Of a stretch of 64,000 bases of DNA, positions 1-10,895 are shown one piece after another. The position numbers and the translations under genes are program-made. Within the stretch, counting starts at the first letter, position 1. Every line of letters begins with the position of its first letter. The stretch comes from Chondrus crispus (taxonomy: Eukaryota; Rhodophyta; Florideophyceae; Gigartinales; Gigartinaceae), in the NCBI RefSeq assembly GCF_000350225.1, contig NW_005179284.1, positions 1-64,000 of the forward strand, written 5' to 3'. Under the pieces are notes generated by a model, which was not told the DNA's origin, searched no databases, and was given only the letters and a program-made list of their open reading frames with translations.

Positions 1-1
1 T

Positions 2-2488
2 GGAAACGAACACATCTTCACATGCATTGACACAGCGAGTCGGTATCTCGTCACATACTACCTACGACGCCGACAGGATGTCAACACAATAATTCCCCAA
101 CTATTCAAAACCCTAGCCGTCCAAAACAAACTCCCGATCGCATACAGAACGGACAACGCCAAGGAATTCACATCGTCACATGCCAAGGCCACGTACAGTT
201 CGCACTGCATACAGCACATCACAAACACGCCCCATCAACCGCAAGAGAACTCAATAGCAGAGAGGATCAATAAGACGCTCTTCACAAATGCGCGCGCCGC
301 ATTACACCACGCCGATCTCTCACCAAAATTCTGGGAAGATGCAGTACGAGATGTAGCCTTCAAATACAACATCATGCGGCATAGCGCCACCCAACAAAGT
401 CCATGGAAACTCTGGCACGGACGCCCAGCCCACATGACCCGCATCTTCGCATTCGGGCAAATCGGCACCGCCCCCATACACGCCCACAAAACTAAACTAC
501 AAGGGCGCAGCGAACCCGCAGGATATATGTACCCCATATCGGAAACCCACGTCATGACCCTCACCATACACAACCCCCGATACCGCATCATCAGGGCGAT
601 CGACTTCCGACCGTACGCCAGGCACCAGGACCCCAAGGACACGTCCAGCCGAGCTTTCAATGTCACAACCCCACGACACAAAAAGCGGCAAGGCACGCGC
701 ACACCAACAAGACACAACCCACCGCCCAGCAAAATCGACGCCACCACCACCGCTCCCCGGCACGTACAAGCAGCGCGCAAATACCCGGACGCCCAACAAT
801 GGGCAGCAGCACACAACGACGAGCTAGACACCATAGACAAACAGCGCACTATCAAATGGATCCCAGCGACAAAAGTGCCGCCCAATGAGAAGCTCATCCG
901 ATTAACCATGACATACCGGTACAAGCGCACACCCGACGCCAAAATCGCGAAACGCAAAGCCCGTTGCTCTATACGAGGTGACCGCATGAAGGCAGGACAG
1001 CACTTCGACCCAAAGAAAACATCCACATTCATGGCCGAAAAGACATCTGTACGCACCTTACTCGCAATCGCCGCAGCAAACCAATGGCCCGTACAATATA
1101 TGGACATCACCGCAGCATACCTCCACGAGTCCCACGACCAAAAATTCCCCGTCTACGTCTGCCAGCACCCACGATTTGACGGCACAATGAAACATCCCCA
1201 CCAAGCGGGACAGCTTCTCGGCAACCTCTACGGAGGCCGTTGAGCGGGACATCGCTACACATCCGGACTGCAAGAACACCTAAAATCGCACGGCTACCGT
1301 CAATGCGACAGTGACCCCTGCCTGTTCAACAGCGCCAAGGCTGACAGCACGCTGCTCCTCACCATCAGCATGGACGATGTTTTAGTCACCGCGTCGCACA
1401 AAGACCTAATCGACGACCTCCTGGCCACGCTGCAGAAGAAGTACACCATCAAGAACCTCGGTTTTCCAACCACGTATCTCGGTTGGCAGATCAGACGAGA
1501 TGCACAAGGCAGCATACACGTATCACAGCAGCAGGCCATCGAAACCATTCTCCAGAAGCACAACATGGCCGAATGCAACCCCAAAACCACACCCGCGCCG
1601 CAAAAACCAAACAAAACAACACTGAACAAGCCGGCACCCATTTCCCCCACCCTAGCCAGCCACTATCGCTCCATCCTCGGAGACCTGAGATATGTCGTCG
1701 ACAGCACTCGATATGACGCATATCATACCACTAACCAGCTAACAAGACACAGCCAGCAACCGACCCATGCAAACTGGCATCAGCTCAAATGGTTACTACG
1801 GTACCTCAAGGGCACCAAAGCCCAAACCACATCCTACCACGCCAGCTCATCCGTCTGCCTCCGAATTTACAGCGACGCCGACTACGCAAACGCGAAAAGT
1901 CGCAAGTCACTCACAGGAATTATCCACACAATCGGGCACTCACCGATAGCATGGACCTCCTCTCCGCAAGACGTCGTGGCCCTATCCACATGTGAAGCTG
2001 AATATATAGCTGCCTCCCGCACAGCTCAACAAACACTATGGCTCTGCCGACTGCTCGAGGACATGCAGCACCCCCAAAAACACGCAACCACCATCTTCAT
2101 AGATAACAAATCAACGATCCAGATAGCCGAAAACTCGGCCCCCACACGTCGCCGCAAACTCATCGATGTGAGGCACCACCACCTCCAGCACCACATTCAG
2201 AGCGCGAACATAGCAGCAGAGCACATCCCCACCGTGCACAACCCCGCCGACCTGTTCACCAAAGCGCTAGGCCCCATTCGGTTTAAGGAGCTGTGCCAGA
2301 TCATCCAACCAAACGGCACCCGCAGCCCGGATCCAAAAGCACACCCCAGCTCCACATCCGCGCGCACCCCTCAGCGTCCCCCGGGACTGACGGACCGCAA
2401 ATCTCTTCATCAGACGCTGAAGGGTGCACGCGTCACGGACCGCAAGGACAGACTGTCCGCATTACAGTCTGTCACACGCGGTACTTAG
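2..2488 (+). pseudogene. copia pol (integrase-RT-RNase H), one premature stop
   Basis: One continuous frame from base 2. The integrase core shows the first Asp in FTCIDTASRYL, the second in YRTDNAKEF (about 140-170) and the Glu in HQPQENSIAERIN (about 225-270). Reverse transcriptase follows, with the catalytic box SMDD at about 1366-1380. RNase H follows with SDADYAN, STCEAEYIAA and FIDNKST. The only defect is an in-frame TGA at 1241-1243, inside the reverse transcriptase, where related elements have Gln or Glu. No frameshift separates the two halves, so the break is a single substitution. The normal stop lies inside the 3' LTR. The protein would act in copying and inserting the element. Confidence 0.85.
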
Positions 2489-2544
2489 ACCCACGAGACG
2501 GCGACGACGAGTAAAGACCGAACCTTGAGGATTACGACTTATCA
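2388..2544 (+). repeat. probable 3' LTR of the first copia element
   Basis: A purine tract ending CCCCGGGAC is followed by TGACGGACCGCA, closely resembling the start of the LTR of the minus-strand element at 17998-22515 (TGTCAGACCGCACA). The shared block GACGACGAGTAAA occurs near the far end of both LTRs. The right boundary (..TTATCA at 2544) is placed by the TG..CA rule and is approximate, because the 5' LTR is outside the window. Confidence 0.55.
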
Positions 2545-2624
2545 GGTAAGGAAGGATCGGTCGTGTGGCAGGCGCATTTGAGGAGAACAAAAGAAATAAA
2601 ATTATGCATGGGAAGATTCCACTT

Positions 2625-3555
2625 TCAAGGATGCAGTACCATACAGGCAATCGTGCAGTCATCCGTGGGACGCCTTTGGACTGAAGCCATCTTGCGCAAC
2701 CTGTTGCAGATCAATCGCGCCCTGGGGCGCCTCCCTTTGCAGGCCTCCAGTACCGCTTGTAGGCCGAAGAGCCCGGGATATCCCACAAGCCGTCAGTGGC
2801 AATGACAAACTTGTAGGAGCTTCTTTCCAGTTTGAAGGTGCGTATTTCGGGCTCTGGGATGCAGCCGTACATGCGCATATCCCGGTCTTCTGTTGTGCCG
2901 CTCACCGCGAGACCCTGTTTCGCTTCTGGGTCGACGACGTATCCATCCCTGATCCTACCGCCACAAGATTCCACTCGCTCCGCTTCCGCGGCGTCGGATG
3001 GCCTATACATCGGACTAAAGTACGCCACCGTGAATCTCCATTGCCACCTCTTGCGCGAGACACAACAAACGGCAGAATCACCCACAGTGGCTACTACAGC
3101 TTCAGCGTTCCTTACCACTACCACCGACGCGGTCGTGCCGCTATGGGCGCCGCATGGCGTAATGTCCACTGCTGCGGTAGTTTCTCGGAAAGCCGCTCTT
3201 ACAATGTTCGCCAAAGGGTTTTGACCATCCATCCGAGCAAGTCGCGCGAGCGCACTCTTCATTTGTTGGGAGGCAATAGCACTTGCATCGTGACCTTTTG
3301 CCCCATGTCCATCGAAGACGCCGACGGCGAAGAAACCTCGAGCCCTTCGTTTGATGAACTGGTAGCGCCCTTATTCGATGACTGTGGAACTGGTACATGT
3401 AGCGTGAAAGCGCTATCCTGGTTGGGCATTTGGTCCGCTTCATGCATGCTTCCCGTGACAGTGTTTTTGGCGCATCTCGCTGTCAGCTTATGCGACAAAA
3501 CACTTGGCGCAGCACGACTTGTTAGGACTGGGAACAACGACCTTAGGAGAAACAA
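2625..3555 (-). pseudogene. PP2C-type Ser/Thr protein phosphatase, frameshifted
   Basis: Pieces of a PPM/PP2C phosphatase appear in order in three frames. Near 3400 is PNQDSAF; at about 3310-3335 is the metal-binding motif GVFDGHG; at about 3120-3080 are SGTTAS and VGDSA; near 2900 is the degraded equivalent of the LAVSRAFGD motif, reading LAVSGTTED; at about 2800 is ATDGLWD. The conserved tail TDDCTIACMVL continues to a stop at 2625-2627 in a different frame. At least two frame changes are needed (about 3340-3400 and about 2780). The Asp-His of the usual DHKP box is missing. PP2C enzymes use two metals to remove phosphate from Ser/Thr; this copy looks dead. Short introns could explain one shift, but I see no convincing splice sites. 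Confidence 0.65.
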
Positions 3556-4801
3556 AGGTGCTGGAGCTTCAGGTAGTGTGGTGACTCCTTTACTTTGAGT
3601 AGGGCATAGAAGTACATATATACTATCCTACTGATCCCGTCGTCATAAACCTGCGAACTGACGACACAGTACATCCAGGTCAGTTGAAATGGCAGGAACT
3701 GGCCTGGATACTTCATAATGGTCGCTAGACATATTGTTACCAAATCGGGCGATTTTCTACAGTGCGAAACTATCCGTGATTCAAGTGTTCTGTCCTGAAG
3801 CATTCTCTTGCTCCATCCAGAGTCCTAGTGCATTTCACCTGCGTAATCCTAAGCATGCTGGGCACATCTCAACTAAAACCTTACTAAAGATGTTCATGTT
3901 GAATCTAATGGATTTGTTCCCTTTCTGCAAGCGATGCGAACGAGACTTATAAATGAAAAGCAGATGAAGTACAAGAGATTCCACTGGAGGAGTTCGATGG
4001 TTTGGAAGCGAAGTGACGGTGCCGATAAAGACAAAAAAGATATACGGCTGCTGTTTGGGACTGAAGAGATAAGAATGAATGGAACGATACGATCCTGGTT
4101 ACGTAAAGTTGAGAATCCTAAGCTGAGCACAGTGATGTTTGTTTTCTGTGTGTGCTGAAGATTGAAGGGATGGAGGGAAGAAACAAAGAGATGTAGTAGT
4201 GTTATGTATTTGTGTGCAGAAGAGGAGGCGAAAGAAACGCAAGGTAATATGGGGAACCAGAGCTGGACACGAAATTGGCGGCGAACGCAGTACGTTGAAG
4301 CCGAAAGGTGGACGAAACGTCCACCGTGGGTGAACGTATCAGAAGGCGTGGAGCTGGAACACGGCGGCAATGACGAAATAATGATGATGACATATTGTGT
4401 GATTACGCGTGAGCACGCAATGCTCCCGTTGTGGTGGAAGGCGCTCCACAAACGGGCACCTCAAAGCCGAGAAACATCGCTGCGTGGCTTTCATCCAGAA
4501 GAGCGGTCTGTAGATGGACTGAGGCCCTTTTGAAATCAGTCCGTCCACAAGCGTCACATTGGCGTTCTTGCGCTGAAAAACGTGATACCTAATAGCCAGT
4601 GGCACATCGGCGATTCGCACGCTATCCACGTGCCAAGTCGGTTCAGCTTAGCCGAGTTCGTCCCTTCAGTCGCCAAATGTTGAGCGTACATCTGATTTGC
4701 TTGCCAGAGTGTGCGCGGATGTGTGATTACAGTACAGTACCTTGAATGGTCGACCTTTATTGTAACTAGAAGGGGAGCCAGGGCGCAGAAGCGGACGGCC
4801 C
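3556..4801. other. intergenic, no gene recognised
   Basis: Short open frames on both strands resemble no family I know and have no consistent composition. I see nothing that supports a gene. The sequence is A/G-rich around 3930-4300. Confidence 0.5.
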
Positions 4802-5971
4802 TTAATGGAGAGGTGCAAGAGATGCGTGAATCCGGCGGCGATTGACGGATAGGGCGGTGTATTGACGGACGAGAGAAGTAAGAATCGTGCTAATTTGAAG
4901 ACGAGTAGAGGTGGGGCAACTTCCAGTACGACTGGATAGAAAATCAGAGACGAGTTGGAGCCCTCTGACCGTACCCGAGCCGATACGCCCGTACACGTCC
5001 CAGATCATAGGGTGTAGATGGACGGATGTATGCGACGAACAAACGTCGCGGTATGTACGTTCTTTTGTGCTTGCGGCTTGCAAGATTTTTTGAGAGGAGG
5101 AGCGGGAGCGCAATCCAGTATTGCGAGAGTGAGGACTGACAACTACATCGAACGCGTGGGGATGCTCATCAAAACTGGGATCGTGAACATAAATGTCAAG
5201 GCGTCGTTGATCGCCTTCCGGCTTATGGGCATCCTGTGGAACGCGCCATTCCGAGCGAGCGTTGATGCTGCAGTATTGCAGGGATAAAAGCTTATAGAGT
5301 AGGTTGCGGAGGGCATTATGGCGCCTGGTAGAACCGTCGTCGCAGGAACATATCGTCGCGTGATGGCCGTAGGTATCGAGTGGCGGGAGTGGACGAGTCC
5401 GGGACTGGGTACGGAGGGCACTGACAGTGCAACTCGGGCATTCTTGTGTGCCATTGAAAATAGGGGTACCGAGGCGAAGTTCGATCATTGTGATCCAGAT
5501 CAGGGGAGCGACGCACGCGCCAAGGTCGGACTGTGGCAGGGCTGAAAAGGGCCGAGCCGAGCCAGCAGCGGAAAGAGACTGAAACCGTACTCGGGTTCGA
5601 ACAGCCACATCGGAACGGTCGCCGGGGTCGGGCGGCAGGAGTTTGAATTTAATATCCATAATTCGCTCTGTGAGCCGGTGTTGCAGTTCATGAGGTGAAG
5701 CAGAGTCCGGGAAGTGGTCACGCCCGGTAAGGGAGTCCAAAGTGTAGTCGGGTTCCAGCGGAAAGCGATCGTTAAGGGCAGCGAGGGACAGTACCTTCGA
5801 ACGTACATGTCTGTTTCGCGATTGCAGAAATTCACTGATTTCGCGAAGTCTCGAGGACCCAGCGCAACACCGCAAGTGAAATTGAAGTATTAAACATGCG
5901 CTCAATAAATGCACGTCGACGTAGCAGTAGCCACACACACCAAGCCGCCAGCCTTGACTACAAGAGCCCAA
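4802..5971 (-). CDS. C-terminal endonuclease-like domain of a non-LTR retroelement type protein
   Basis: An open frame of 389 codons without an obvious start. The middle carries RLGTPIF, then a zinc-like CPSC, then GHHATIC, STRRHNALRNLLYKLL, RRLDIYVHD and AFDVVV. This string of a Cys/His cluster, R-H-N and two later Asp motifs is characteristic of a C-terminal, restriction-enzyme-like domain in reverse-transcriptase-containing proteins of LINE-like elements. I recognise it by motif only. No reverse transcriptase is visible upstream, so this is probably a truncated remnant. A second copy lies immediately upstream on the other strand (5909-6807), so the two are head to head. The first conserved part starts near 5560; codons nearer 5971 may be chance. 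Confidence 0.5.
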   Translation of the reverse strand: MGSCSQGWRLGVCGYCYVDVHLLSACLILQFHLRCCAGSSRLREISEFLQSRNRHVRSKVLSLAALNDRFPLEPDYTLDSLTGRDHFPDSASPHELQHRLTERIMDIKFKLLPPDPGDRSDVAVRTRVRFQSLSAAGSARPFSALPQSDLGACVAPLIWITMIELRLGTPIFNGTQECPSCTVSALRTQSRTRPLPPLDTYGHHATICSCDDGSTRRHNALRNLLYKLLSLQYCSINARSEWRVPQDAHKPEGDQRRLDIYVHDPSFDEHPHAFDVVVSPHSRNTGLRSRSSSQKILQAASTKERTYRDVCSSHTSVHLHPMIWDVYGRIGSGTVRGLQLVSDFLSSRTGSCPTSTRLQISTILTSLVRQYTALSVNRRRIHASLAPLH

Positions 5972-6807
5972 AAACTCACTGCAGCACGCTATGAGCCGGC
6001 TGGAACGCCTGAAGCCTCCTTACCGTCCGTGGCACTTCCACAAGTGCATACGTACGAAACGATAGGGCCCGAACTATGGGCTACGAAGGTGGATCTACGC
6101 CTGGGCGCGAACATCTTCTCGGGGTACACACTCTGCAGGCCGTGCATCCAAGGACGGGGCCCCCCCTTCTTGGACAAGTTAGGATACCACGCCGCTACAT
6201 GCGCAGTTGGAAACGGCTCCACTAGAAGGCAAAACAAAATGAGAGACCTATTGTACACCGTATTGCGCAGCTATCCACTCCTATGCTCAACGTCGCGAGA
6301 ATGGACGTTCCCATCTAAAGCGCACCTGCCGCCTGAAGAGCGCCACAGGCTTGATATTCACGTGAACGACGGCAGCATAGGAGAACAGCCAGTGGTACTG
6401 CACGTTACAGTGGTCAGCCCGCATAATGCCCGATACACGATACACCAACGCCGCATCCAAAGCAAGCGGCGGAGCGGCACTGAAGGCTGAAGAGGGGAAA
6501 CGCTTGAAGTACAACACCCTTTGTTCAAACAACGGGTTCGCTTTCGGTCCCCTTCGGCATGGATATCCATGGCGCCCTGGGCCCGTCAGCCAGGGTTTTC
6601 TACAAGAAAATATCAGAAATTAGCGCCCATAGACGGGGCACACCCCCCGCACACGAGTATGAAAACCTCTTGTTGCGTTTAGAGGTCACACTCCAGAAAC
6701 TTAAAAAGCTTCAGCAGTTAACACGAGAAAGCTCCTACCGCCCATGCCGCCATAATTTGCTGACAATGGGCCGGGTTAAGGTGAACAGCCAATTGACACA
6801 AGAATAA
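5909..6807 (+). pseudogene. second copy of the endonuclease-like domain, frameshifted
   Basis: This shares the motif order of the minus-strand copy: LRLGANIF, CRPC, LGYHAATC, STRRQNKMRDLLY, HRLDIHVND and VVSPHNARY. After about 6440 the homologous tail continues in a second frame (SKASGGAALKAEEGKR..KYNTLC, about 6440-6550). It then continues in a third frame (GALGPSARVFYKKIS onward, from about 6565). Two frameshifts therefore break the gene. It ends just before a (TC)n tract and an AATAAA, as the 3' end of a retroposed element might. The sequence clearly differs from the minus copy, so these are two family members, not a recent inverted duplication. Confidence 0.5.
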
Positions 6808-6810
6808 AGT

Positions 6811-6835
6811 CTTCTCTCTCTCTCTCTCTCTCTCA
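6811..6835. repeat. (TC)n microsatellite
   Basis: A pure CT dinucleotide run immediately followed by AATAAA. It lies at the 3' end of the plus-strand endonuclease-domain remnant and may mark the element terminus. Confidence 0.85.
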
Positions 6836-8076
6836 ATAAATTGCCTGGCCACCAAGTGTTGATCGAGACAATGGAGGGAGGGAGTGGAGAGGCTTATTGT
6901 TGACCAAGGAGAAGCAGAAGAAGAAGTAGAGAAACTTTGTTTTTGTTGAAACGGACTTGCGCTCGGACTTGTACACTGAATTGTGCACTGTGCATTGTAA
7001 CGACGGCCACCCACGATTGTCCTTAAATACCGGACCAGGACTACAAACTCGTCGCCCACCTTGCTCCCCAGTTTTTATATCATCTTCGTCAACTCTTTCT
7101 TTCTCTCTTTCTTTCTTTCCTTCTTTCTCTAGCTGTCCGTGCCGTCCTCTGTGAGTAACCCTCTTCTGTGTCATTACGTATATCCACAACTGGTGCTGGT
7201 AATTACTTAATTACGTCTCTTCGTGAGACGGTGTGCTCCAACATTTGTGACCCTCGCCCAACTCGGACTAGCGAGGAGCTGGTTGAATAAAGGCCTGTGT
7301 GCCCCATTATTTCCCACAGTTTTAGTGTGAATTGAGTGAATTGTTGACAAGTACCGAAGTTACCTTCCGAAGGTACCGTTGGCATGTACGGCAACAATGA
7401 ACGTAGAAACGCTACCTTCGAAGGTAGGAGGTACAGGTGTTGATAGAGAGAAGCACAGGTAGGTGAGTTTTAAGGGCTTCCCACACTAGAAACATATCTT
7501 CATCTCTACCCCTCATCGTGAAGCGCTGATAGTGAGCGGTTTTACGTGAGAAGCAAGCATACATTACACTAGAGAATGGTAACCTACTCACAACAATCTT
7601 CCACTTGACCCTAGAACAACAAACTTGTCACAAGAGGAACTGGTTGTTCTAGGGTCACGTGAACGATATTCCTTCGACGGCTGAGCTCGGGCAATGCTAT
7701 ACTGTACAGACTGTAATACAAATGTCCCGTAACGATATGTAACATGTTACTGTAATTACCTTTGGACGGTACCTGCCGTTCCCCATCAGTCTCGTAAGGG
7801 TTAATACACGCCACTGCTTCCAAGCCGCGGAGATACACCGAGTGAATTTGTGCCATGTCTGTACTTCTGCAAACATGCGCATCGCGCCGCGCAACACCCT
7901 CACTTTGCTTCGCTGCTGCTCCAATACCATTCTCACTCTCTCGTTCGCCTTCGTTTGCTTCTAACAAGCGCTTTCTTGGCTTCCAAACGTCGCCCCGTTC
8001 CGTTCATCTCCGCCGCAGTGTAACACATTCTACCACATATCAAACCGCGCCCTTACGGACACCCACTTTCTGAATC
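6836..8076. other. intergenic upstream of the nuclease gene, with small palindromes
   Basis: No gene recognised. A pyrimidine-rich tract lies at about 7084-7132. Two short palindromes built on the same core are near 7361-7375 (TACCTTC, one C, GAAGGTA) and 7412-7427 (CTACCTTCGAAGGTAG). The last 150 bases are CT-rich up to the ATG at 8077, as in a compact promoter and 5' UTR. Confidence 0.4.
7606..7657. repeat. 15-bp perfect inverted repeat (hairpin)
   Basis: TGACCCTAGAACAAC at 7606-7620 is the exact reverse complement of 7643-7657. The 22-base loop itself contains CTTG-TCA-CAAG. No coding sequence surrounds it. It could be a structured transcript, a protein-binding site or a remnant of a small inverted-repeat element; the sequence does not decide. 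Confidence 0.7.
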
Positions 8077-9483
8077 ATGCCGCAGAACGACAACGGAGCC
8101 CCACCCAAAGTTCAAGGTACCTACGTGCGAGTCCGCAAAAGTCTCGTTGTGGATGGAGATACAGTCCGTGCATATCCGCCAAACTCTGAAAAGGCAGAAT
8201 CACTCCGCATCCTCAGCTTGGACACCGAAGAATCGTTCAAGTTTGGAAGCAAGCCGTCCACTCCATGGGGAAAGGCTGCGAAGGATTACGCCAAGCAATT
8301 CTTTAGCGATCAAGATGAAATCATCATCGAGTTTCCTGGCAACGAATCTGTGGAAGAATGTCTCGTCAAGTATCGTGGAGCCTTTGGAAGATTGCTAGTT
8401 TGGATTCATCGCCTGGACGGTGTCGAATACTCAGAACATATGATTCGCTTGGGCTATAGTCCGTATTATAACAAGTATGGAAACGCCGAGTTTGAGGCTC
8501 ATCATCGACGTTTCATGTTGGCTGAGCGAGATGCTCAAATGATTGCAATAGGTGTCTGGGACCAGCAAAGAGTGAATGGTCGAGTCATTCGCGACTATGC
8601 TAAGTTGTGTACGTGGTGGAGTTTGCGCGCAGGTATCATTGATCGTTATCGTGCCAACAGGAAAAGCGGCGTTGTTGTGTACAACACCAGGAAAGATTTT
8701 CAAAAACTTCGCGAAGAAGCTGAGAAACGCACCTCTGTCACAATCTTTACCGAAATTCGGGACGTTCGTCGTTCCTCAAGTGAGGAGGGTAATGTTAGCG
8801 CTACTGCTAGTATAGGGACCGATGATCGCCCAGTGCAGATCTACGTCCCAGATGCCGATTCGAAGGTGGGAGAACAAATTCTCGAGTTGTTTCGTACGCG
8901 ATATATCGGAACTGAATATTCTCCGCGCCGCGGCTACTGCTACCTGAGGGGTGAACTGACCACTGCTGGAAATGGCGTCAGAATGACTGTGGAAAGAACG
9001 TTCGATGTCATGGATGAACTTTGGATGGCTGATGAAATGTACGCTGTGTCCACGGTTGTTCAACAAGTTGAAACACGGCAAGAATCAAATGGAAGCAAGC
9101 GCAGAAAAACTGATACGAAGGATTCTGCCGAGAACCCTTCAGAGAAAAAGAGAAGGGTTACATCCGGAGCCGGGCGGGTGCGTATCTCAAAATTGTTGCC
9201 AAATCCAGTCGGGATTGATCGAGGCAACGAGACTGTAACGCTTGTCGCCACTGGAGGTGAGGTTAATCTGAGAGGCTGGCTGCTTCGCACTAAATCAGGA
9301 GCGCGAAGTTCATTGGAAGGATCGGTTACTCAAGAAGGAAAGACTATTAATCTAAGTGGTAACTTGAGGCTTGCCAATACTGGTGGCACTGTGATGCTTA
9401 TTGACGCTGCCGGAGTTGAAGTTCACGAGGTGTCCTACAACAAGGCGGATGCCACGGAAGGGGCAGAAATTCGTTTCAATTAG
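8077..9483 (+). CDS. SNase-like nuclease with C-terminal lamin-tail domain
   Basis: An intact 468-residue frame starting at an ATG and ending in TAG. Residues about 13-165 form a staphylococcal-nuclease (thermonuclease) fold with its active-site residues in place: VVDGDTV (Asp26/Asp28), LRILSLDTEE (Arg44, Asp49, Thr50, Glu51/52) and FGRLL (Arg105). This family cuts DNA and RNA with calcium. A charged linker at about 335-370 contains KRRK and KKRR clusters that could be nuclear localisation signals. Residues about 373-468 look like a lamin-tail (LTD) beta domain, with the typical LRGWLLRT and LANTGGTV pattern. No signal peptide is evident. The SNase-LTD pairing is familiar from bacterial secreted nucleases, so an ancient transfer is possible, but codon use does not stand out. 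One of the best-preserved genes here. Confidence 0.85.
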   Translation: MPQNDNGAPPKVQGTYVRVRKSLVVDGDTVRAYPPNSEKAESLRILSLDTEESFKFGSKPSTPWGKAAKDYAKQFFSDQDEIIIEFPGNESVEECLVKYRGAFGRLLVWIHRLDGVEYSEHMIRLGYSPYYNKYGNAEFEAHHRRFMLAERDAQMIAIGVWDQQRVNGRVIRDYAKLCTWWSLRAGIIDRYRANRKSGVVVYNTRKDFQKLREEAEKRTSVTIFTEIRDVRRSSSEEGNVSATASIGTDDRPVQIYVPDADSKVGEQILELFRTRYIGTEYSPRRGYCYLRGELTTAGNGVRMTVERTFDVMDELWMADEMYAVSTVVQQVETRQESNGSKRRKTDTKDSAENPSEKKRRVTSGAGRVRISKLLPNPVGIDRGNETVTLVATGGEVNLRGWLLRTKSGARSSLEGSVTQEGKTINLSGNLRLANTGGTVMLIDAAGVEVHEVSYNKADATEGAEIRFN

Positions 9484-10012
9484 CTTCCATGGATTTGTCC
9501 CCGTCTTCCAATCAGGATGTGATCCAACATGAGTTGGCTCTCTCCTTATCGAGCGCTTTCCTGTCCAGGAATGTGTTTCGTGGAAGCCATGTTTTTTTAT
9601 CATAATCCAGCCCTTCTGACTCACAGGCGATAGTGCTGCTCTTTAACGGAATGCTACCGGCACACTCTCTGAGAGAGTCTACTTTTCGCCTTTCTGTGTA
9701 AACGTGAGTCATGAATTATTTCTTAGAACGACATAATATGTCGCACTCTGGTGAAGGTGAGAGAGTCTGCCACTCGAGAGGTTATGTGGTGTTTATCTAC
9801 TTGTCATCAGCAGTACAGACATCTAGAAAGAATTGGCCTGAAAAATATTCAAACGAGAGCCCAGCTGGGACAATTTATCGCAGAAGCAGAAGAGACGCTA
9901 CGATAAAGAGGAAGAAGGTGTATCCAAGCTTTGGTTGAAACTTCGGTACCATGTCGGGCATCACGTTCACTCGATTCATACCTTGTTGAAGAACAGCTTA
10001 ATACTAGATCGC
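9484..10012. other. intergenic between convergent genes
   Basis: The 3' sides of the nuclease (+) and glycosyltransferase (-) genes face each other here. No gene is recognised. Confidence 0.4.
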
Positions 10013-10895
10013 TCAGTCCCAAGTGGTCAGCAAGGTGGAGTTGGTCCTGTTCAAAAAGTACTCCAAAGACGAAGAGCGCCCATGGAACGTGTAGCATTGT
10101 TCAGGCGGTATATCATATCCCTCTTTATGAAGATAACGACAATGCCATCTCAAGGACAAAGTATCCCAATTGGCGTAGTGTGCTTGAACAAATCTTGAAA
10201 TGACGTTCTGATCATTGTTGTTGTTCAAGTCCCACATAAGTTGTACCATGGCTGTATAATTGACGTTCGAAATGGCTCTCATAAACATAACGCCTGAGTT
10301 GAACGGGGTTTCATATCGTTTATTGCATGGATTGTCGAATCCATACGCAGCGAGAAAATCAAAAATGCTTGGCCCTTGATTGAAGACGTTCCATAAAATC
10401 GTGCCGAAGCAAGATCACATCTGAGTCAAGGAATACAATTTTGTTATATTGTTTCAACGCGTGGATCACAAAATGTAACTTTTCACACAAGGCGCAGTTG
10501 TAAGCATCCGGATGCGGACAGGTGCAATTTGTTGGAACAAAGCGAACGCAGTTGCATCGCTCACAGAATGAGTGGGATGTGTTGTCAATATGAATGAAGT
10601 AAGTATGATTTGTGCGAGATAGAAAGGCACAATTGTGAGCTATCATGTGCCAGTCGGATGCTTTTGTTCGGTTGAAAGCCAGTGTAACAAGTTTGAAAGT
10701 AGATTTGTTTTCAGAAAACCATGGATGAGAAAGCATCAAGCCTTTTTGCAAAGCAGCAGGTCCGAATAAAGCAACCAGAACCATGACCGACGCCATACAA
10801 AGATGCAACAGGCGCAGCAATGAAGATGTGGAATGAGAAGAAGGCAAATGAATGAACTCCGATGAGCTCGAAAGCATACTATACCCGTTTGCCAT
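10013..10895 (-). CDS. membrane-anchored GT-A-type glycosyltransferase, one frame break
   Basis: The start ATG is at 10893-10895. A hydrophobic segment (residues about 25-50, MASVMVLVALFGPAAL) suggests a type II Golgi/ER membrane anchor. Then follow a Cys-rich stretch and KIVFLDSDVIL, a nucleotide-sugar-binding DxD motif. At about 10385-10395 the frame changes by one base. The downstream frame continues with FLAAYGF and FNSGVMFMRAI, the typical second half of GT8-like or related hexosyltransferases, and ends at 10013. Either a one-base indel inactivated the gene or the assembly has an error; no intron fits. N-X-S/T sites are frequent, as expected for a luminal protein. The exact family and sugar donor cannot be told. 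Confidence 0.6.

Larger units (their letters stand above)
1..2544 (+). mobile_element. Ty1/copia LTR retrotransposon, 3' part
   Basis: The window opens inside the integrase of a copia element that runs through reverse transcriptase and RNase H to a 3' LTR. The 5' LTR, gag and protease lie outside the window. It belongs to the same lineage as the elements at 17998-22515 and 60992-64000: all share the phrase GNLYG before the fingers region, an S/N-M-D-D reverse-transcriptase box and a polypurine tract of the form CCSGGGAC directly before the LTR. Its right end lies about 80 bp from the 3' end of the PP2C pseudogene. Confidence 0.85.

Noticed and set aside
235..1110. 291-codon minus-strand frame near the left edge
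   Set aside because: Antisense of the copia integrase and reverse-transcriptase region; no motifs of its own.
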